From: Caldifarciminota bacterium | GTDB taxonomy: Bacteria > Hydrothermota > UBA3073 | DNA length: 60,928 bases | NCBI GenBank assembly: GCA_023129165.1 | Contig: JAGMCL010000123.1 | Span: forward strand, 1-60,928 | Reading direction: 5' to 3' | In this document: in pieces, positions 60,645 to 60,928 of the stretch | Position numbering within the stretch: the first letter of the stretch is position 1 | Layout: each line of letters starts with the position of its first letter | Notes under the pieces: model-generated | What the model saw: the letters and a program-made list of their open reading frames with translations, nothing else | The model's database searches: none | What the model was told of the DNA's origin: nothing | Position numbers and translations under genes: made by a program

Positions 60645-60928
60645 ATGCAGATAACAAAAATAAAAAAGGGTAAAAAGAGATACAACATATACATAGATGG
60701 AGAGTTTTCTCTTGCGGTAGGTGATGAAACGCTTCTTAAATTGGAACTGTTCAATGGTAAGAAGATTGATGAGAAAGAGCTTAGTAAGATAATTACCTAT
60801 GAAGAGGGAGTTAGAGCAAGAGATTATGCGCTCAATCTTCTCTCTTATAGACCTCGAACCAAAAGAGAACTCCTTCGAAGATTAAAGCAGAAAAAATATG
60901 ATGTTCGCACAGCAGAAGAAACCGTATC
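60645..60928 (+). CDS. recX: RecX regulatory protein (3' truncated by window edge)
   Basis: 94 visible residues: MQITKIKKGKKRYNIYIDG, GEFSLAVGDETLLKLELFNGKKI, YEEGVRARDYALNLLSYRPRTKRELLRRLKQKKYD, which is the RecX N-terminal barrel and first helical repeat. RecX binds RecA filaments and limits recombination. Start ATG at 60645, without a clear Shine-Dalgarno. The C-terminal repeats lie beyond the window. Confidence 0.85.
   Translation, partial: MQITKIKKGKKRYNIYIDGEFSLAVGDETLLKLELFNGKKIDEKELSKIITYEEGVRARDYALNLLSYRPRTKRELLRRLKQKKYDVRTAEETV

Overview
The window looks like a chromosomal segment of an uncultured, anaerobic, low-GC bacterium of the FCB-type candidate phyla (WOR-3/Stahlbacteria, TA06 or Cloacimonadota style). 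This is inferred from large secreted proteins ending in FlgD/Por-secretion-like sorting domains (YPNPF motif, GIYF...R terminus), a PPi-type phosphofructokinase, a bacterial tricorn protease, GxxExxY proteins, DUF433/DUF5615 pairs and very repeat-rich intergenic DNA. Most promoters read are near-consensus sigma70 sites with a 17-bp spacer.

Layout. 1-3.5 kb: 3' part of a DEAD-box helicase, a 36-aa Lys-rich protein, then a GC-rich HIT gene and a lipoprotein metallopeptidase bounded by integron attC-like sequences. 3.5-12.3 kb: mostly single genes (Cache protein, M29 aminopeptidase broken by one in-frame TGA, mini zinc finger, GNAT, SIMPL, C69 peptidase, radical SAM protein). Several of these are preceded by copies of one dispersed promoter/leader repeat. 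12.3-23.1 kb: a RAYT transposase remnant beside its REP, a Gly-rich membrane protein, tricorn protease, an aldolase/PPi-PFK glycolytic operon, an ECF sigma/anti-sigma pair, a truncated GxxExxY gene and two DUF433-PIN toxin-antitoxin-like pairs. 23.4-31.5 kb: a 1588-aa permuted-papain/lamin-tail/sorting-domain protein coupled to a HEAT-repeat protein, a GIY-YIG-like protein, a DUF5678-like plus retropepsin-like pair and a GyrI-like lipoprotein. 31.9-39.2 kb, minus strand: HD-domain protein, fused aconitase-type hydratase, split hydratase large and small subunits, a CitD-CitE fusion and CitF, which together could interconvert and cleave a citrate-like tricarboxylate (citrate or citramalate). 39.4-45.2 kb: a frameshifted GxxExxY gene, then a compact five-gene restriction-modification operon (HYPAKF-type methylase, PD-(D/E)XK nuclease, Z1 helicase-like ATPase, uncharacterised 144-aa protein, second methylase). 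45.4-60.9 kb: beta-propeller secreted proteins, DUF1464, radical SAM/SPASM, methyltransferase, adenine deaminase, CBM48-like/phosphoesterase lipoprotein, a DUF5107-like protein coupled to a GCS2-like ligase with a C-terminal winged helix, and the start of recX.

The strongest new signals are the Z1-containing defence operon and several families of repeated regulatory or mobile DNA. These are a palindrome GGTATAAT...ATTATACC joined to the Shine-Dalgarno of at least five unrelated genes, a repeated promoter plus a TGTAAATTTATTAGTACA box in front of genes in the first 11 kb, GTAG-hairpin REPs and REPINs with a RAYT relic, and small AACAGGGA-ended inverted-repeat elements. All calls come from reading the sequence; no database search was run.
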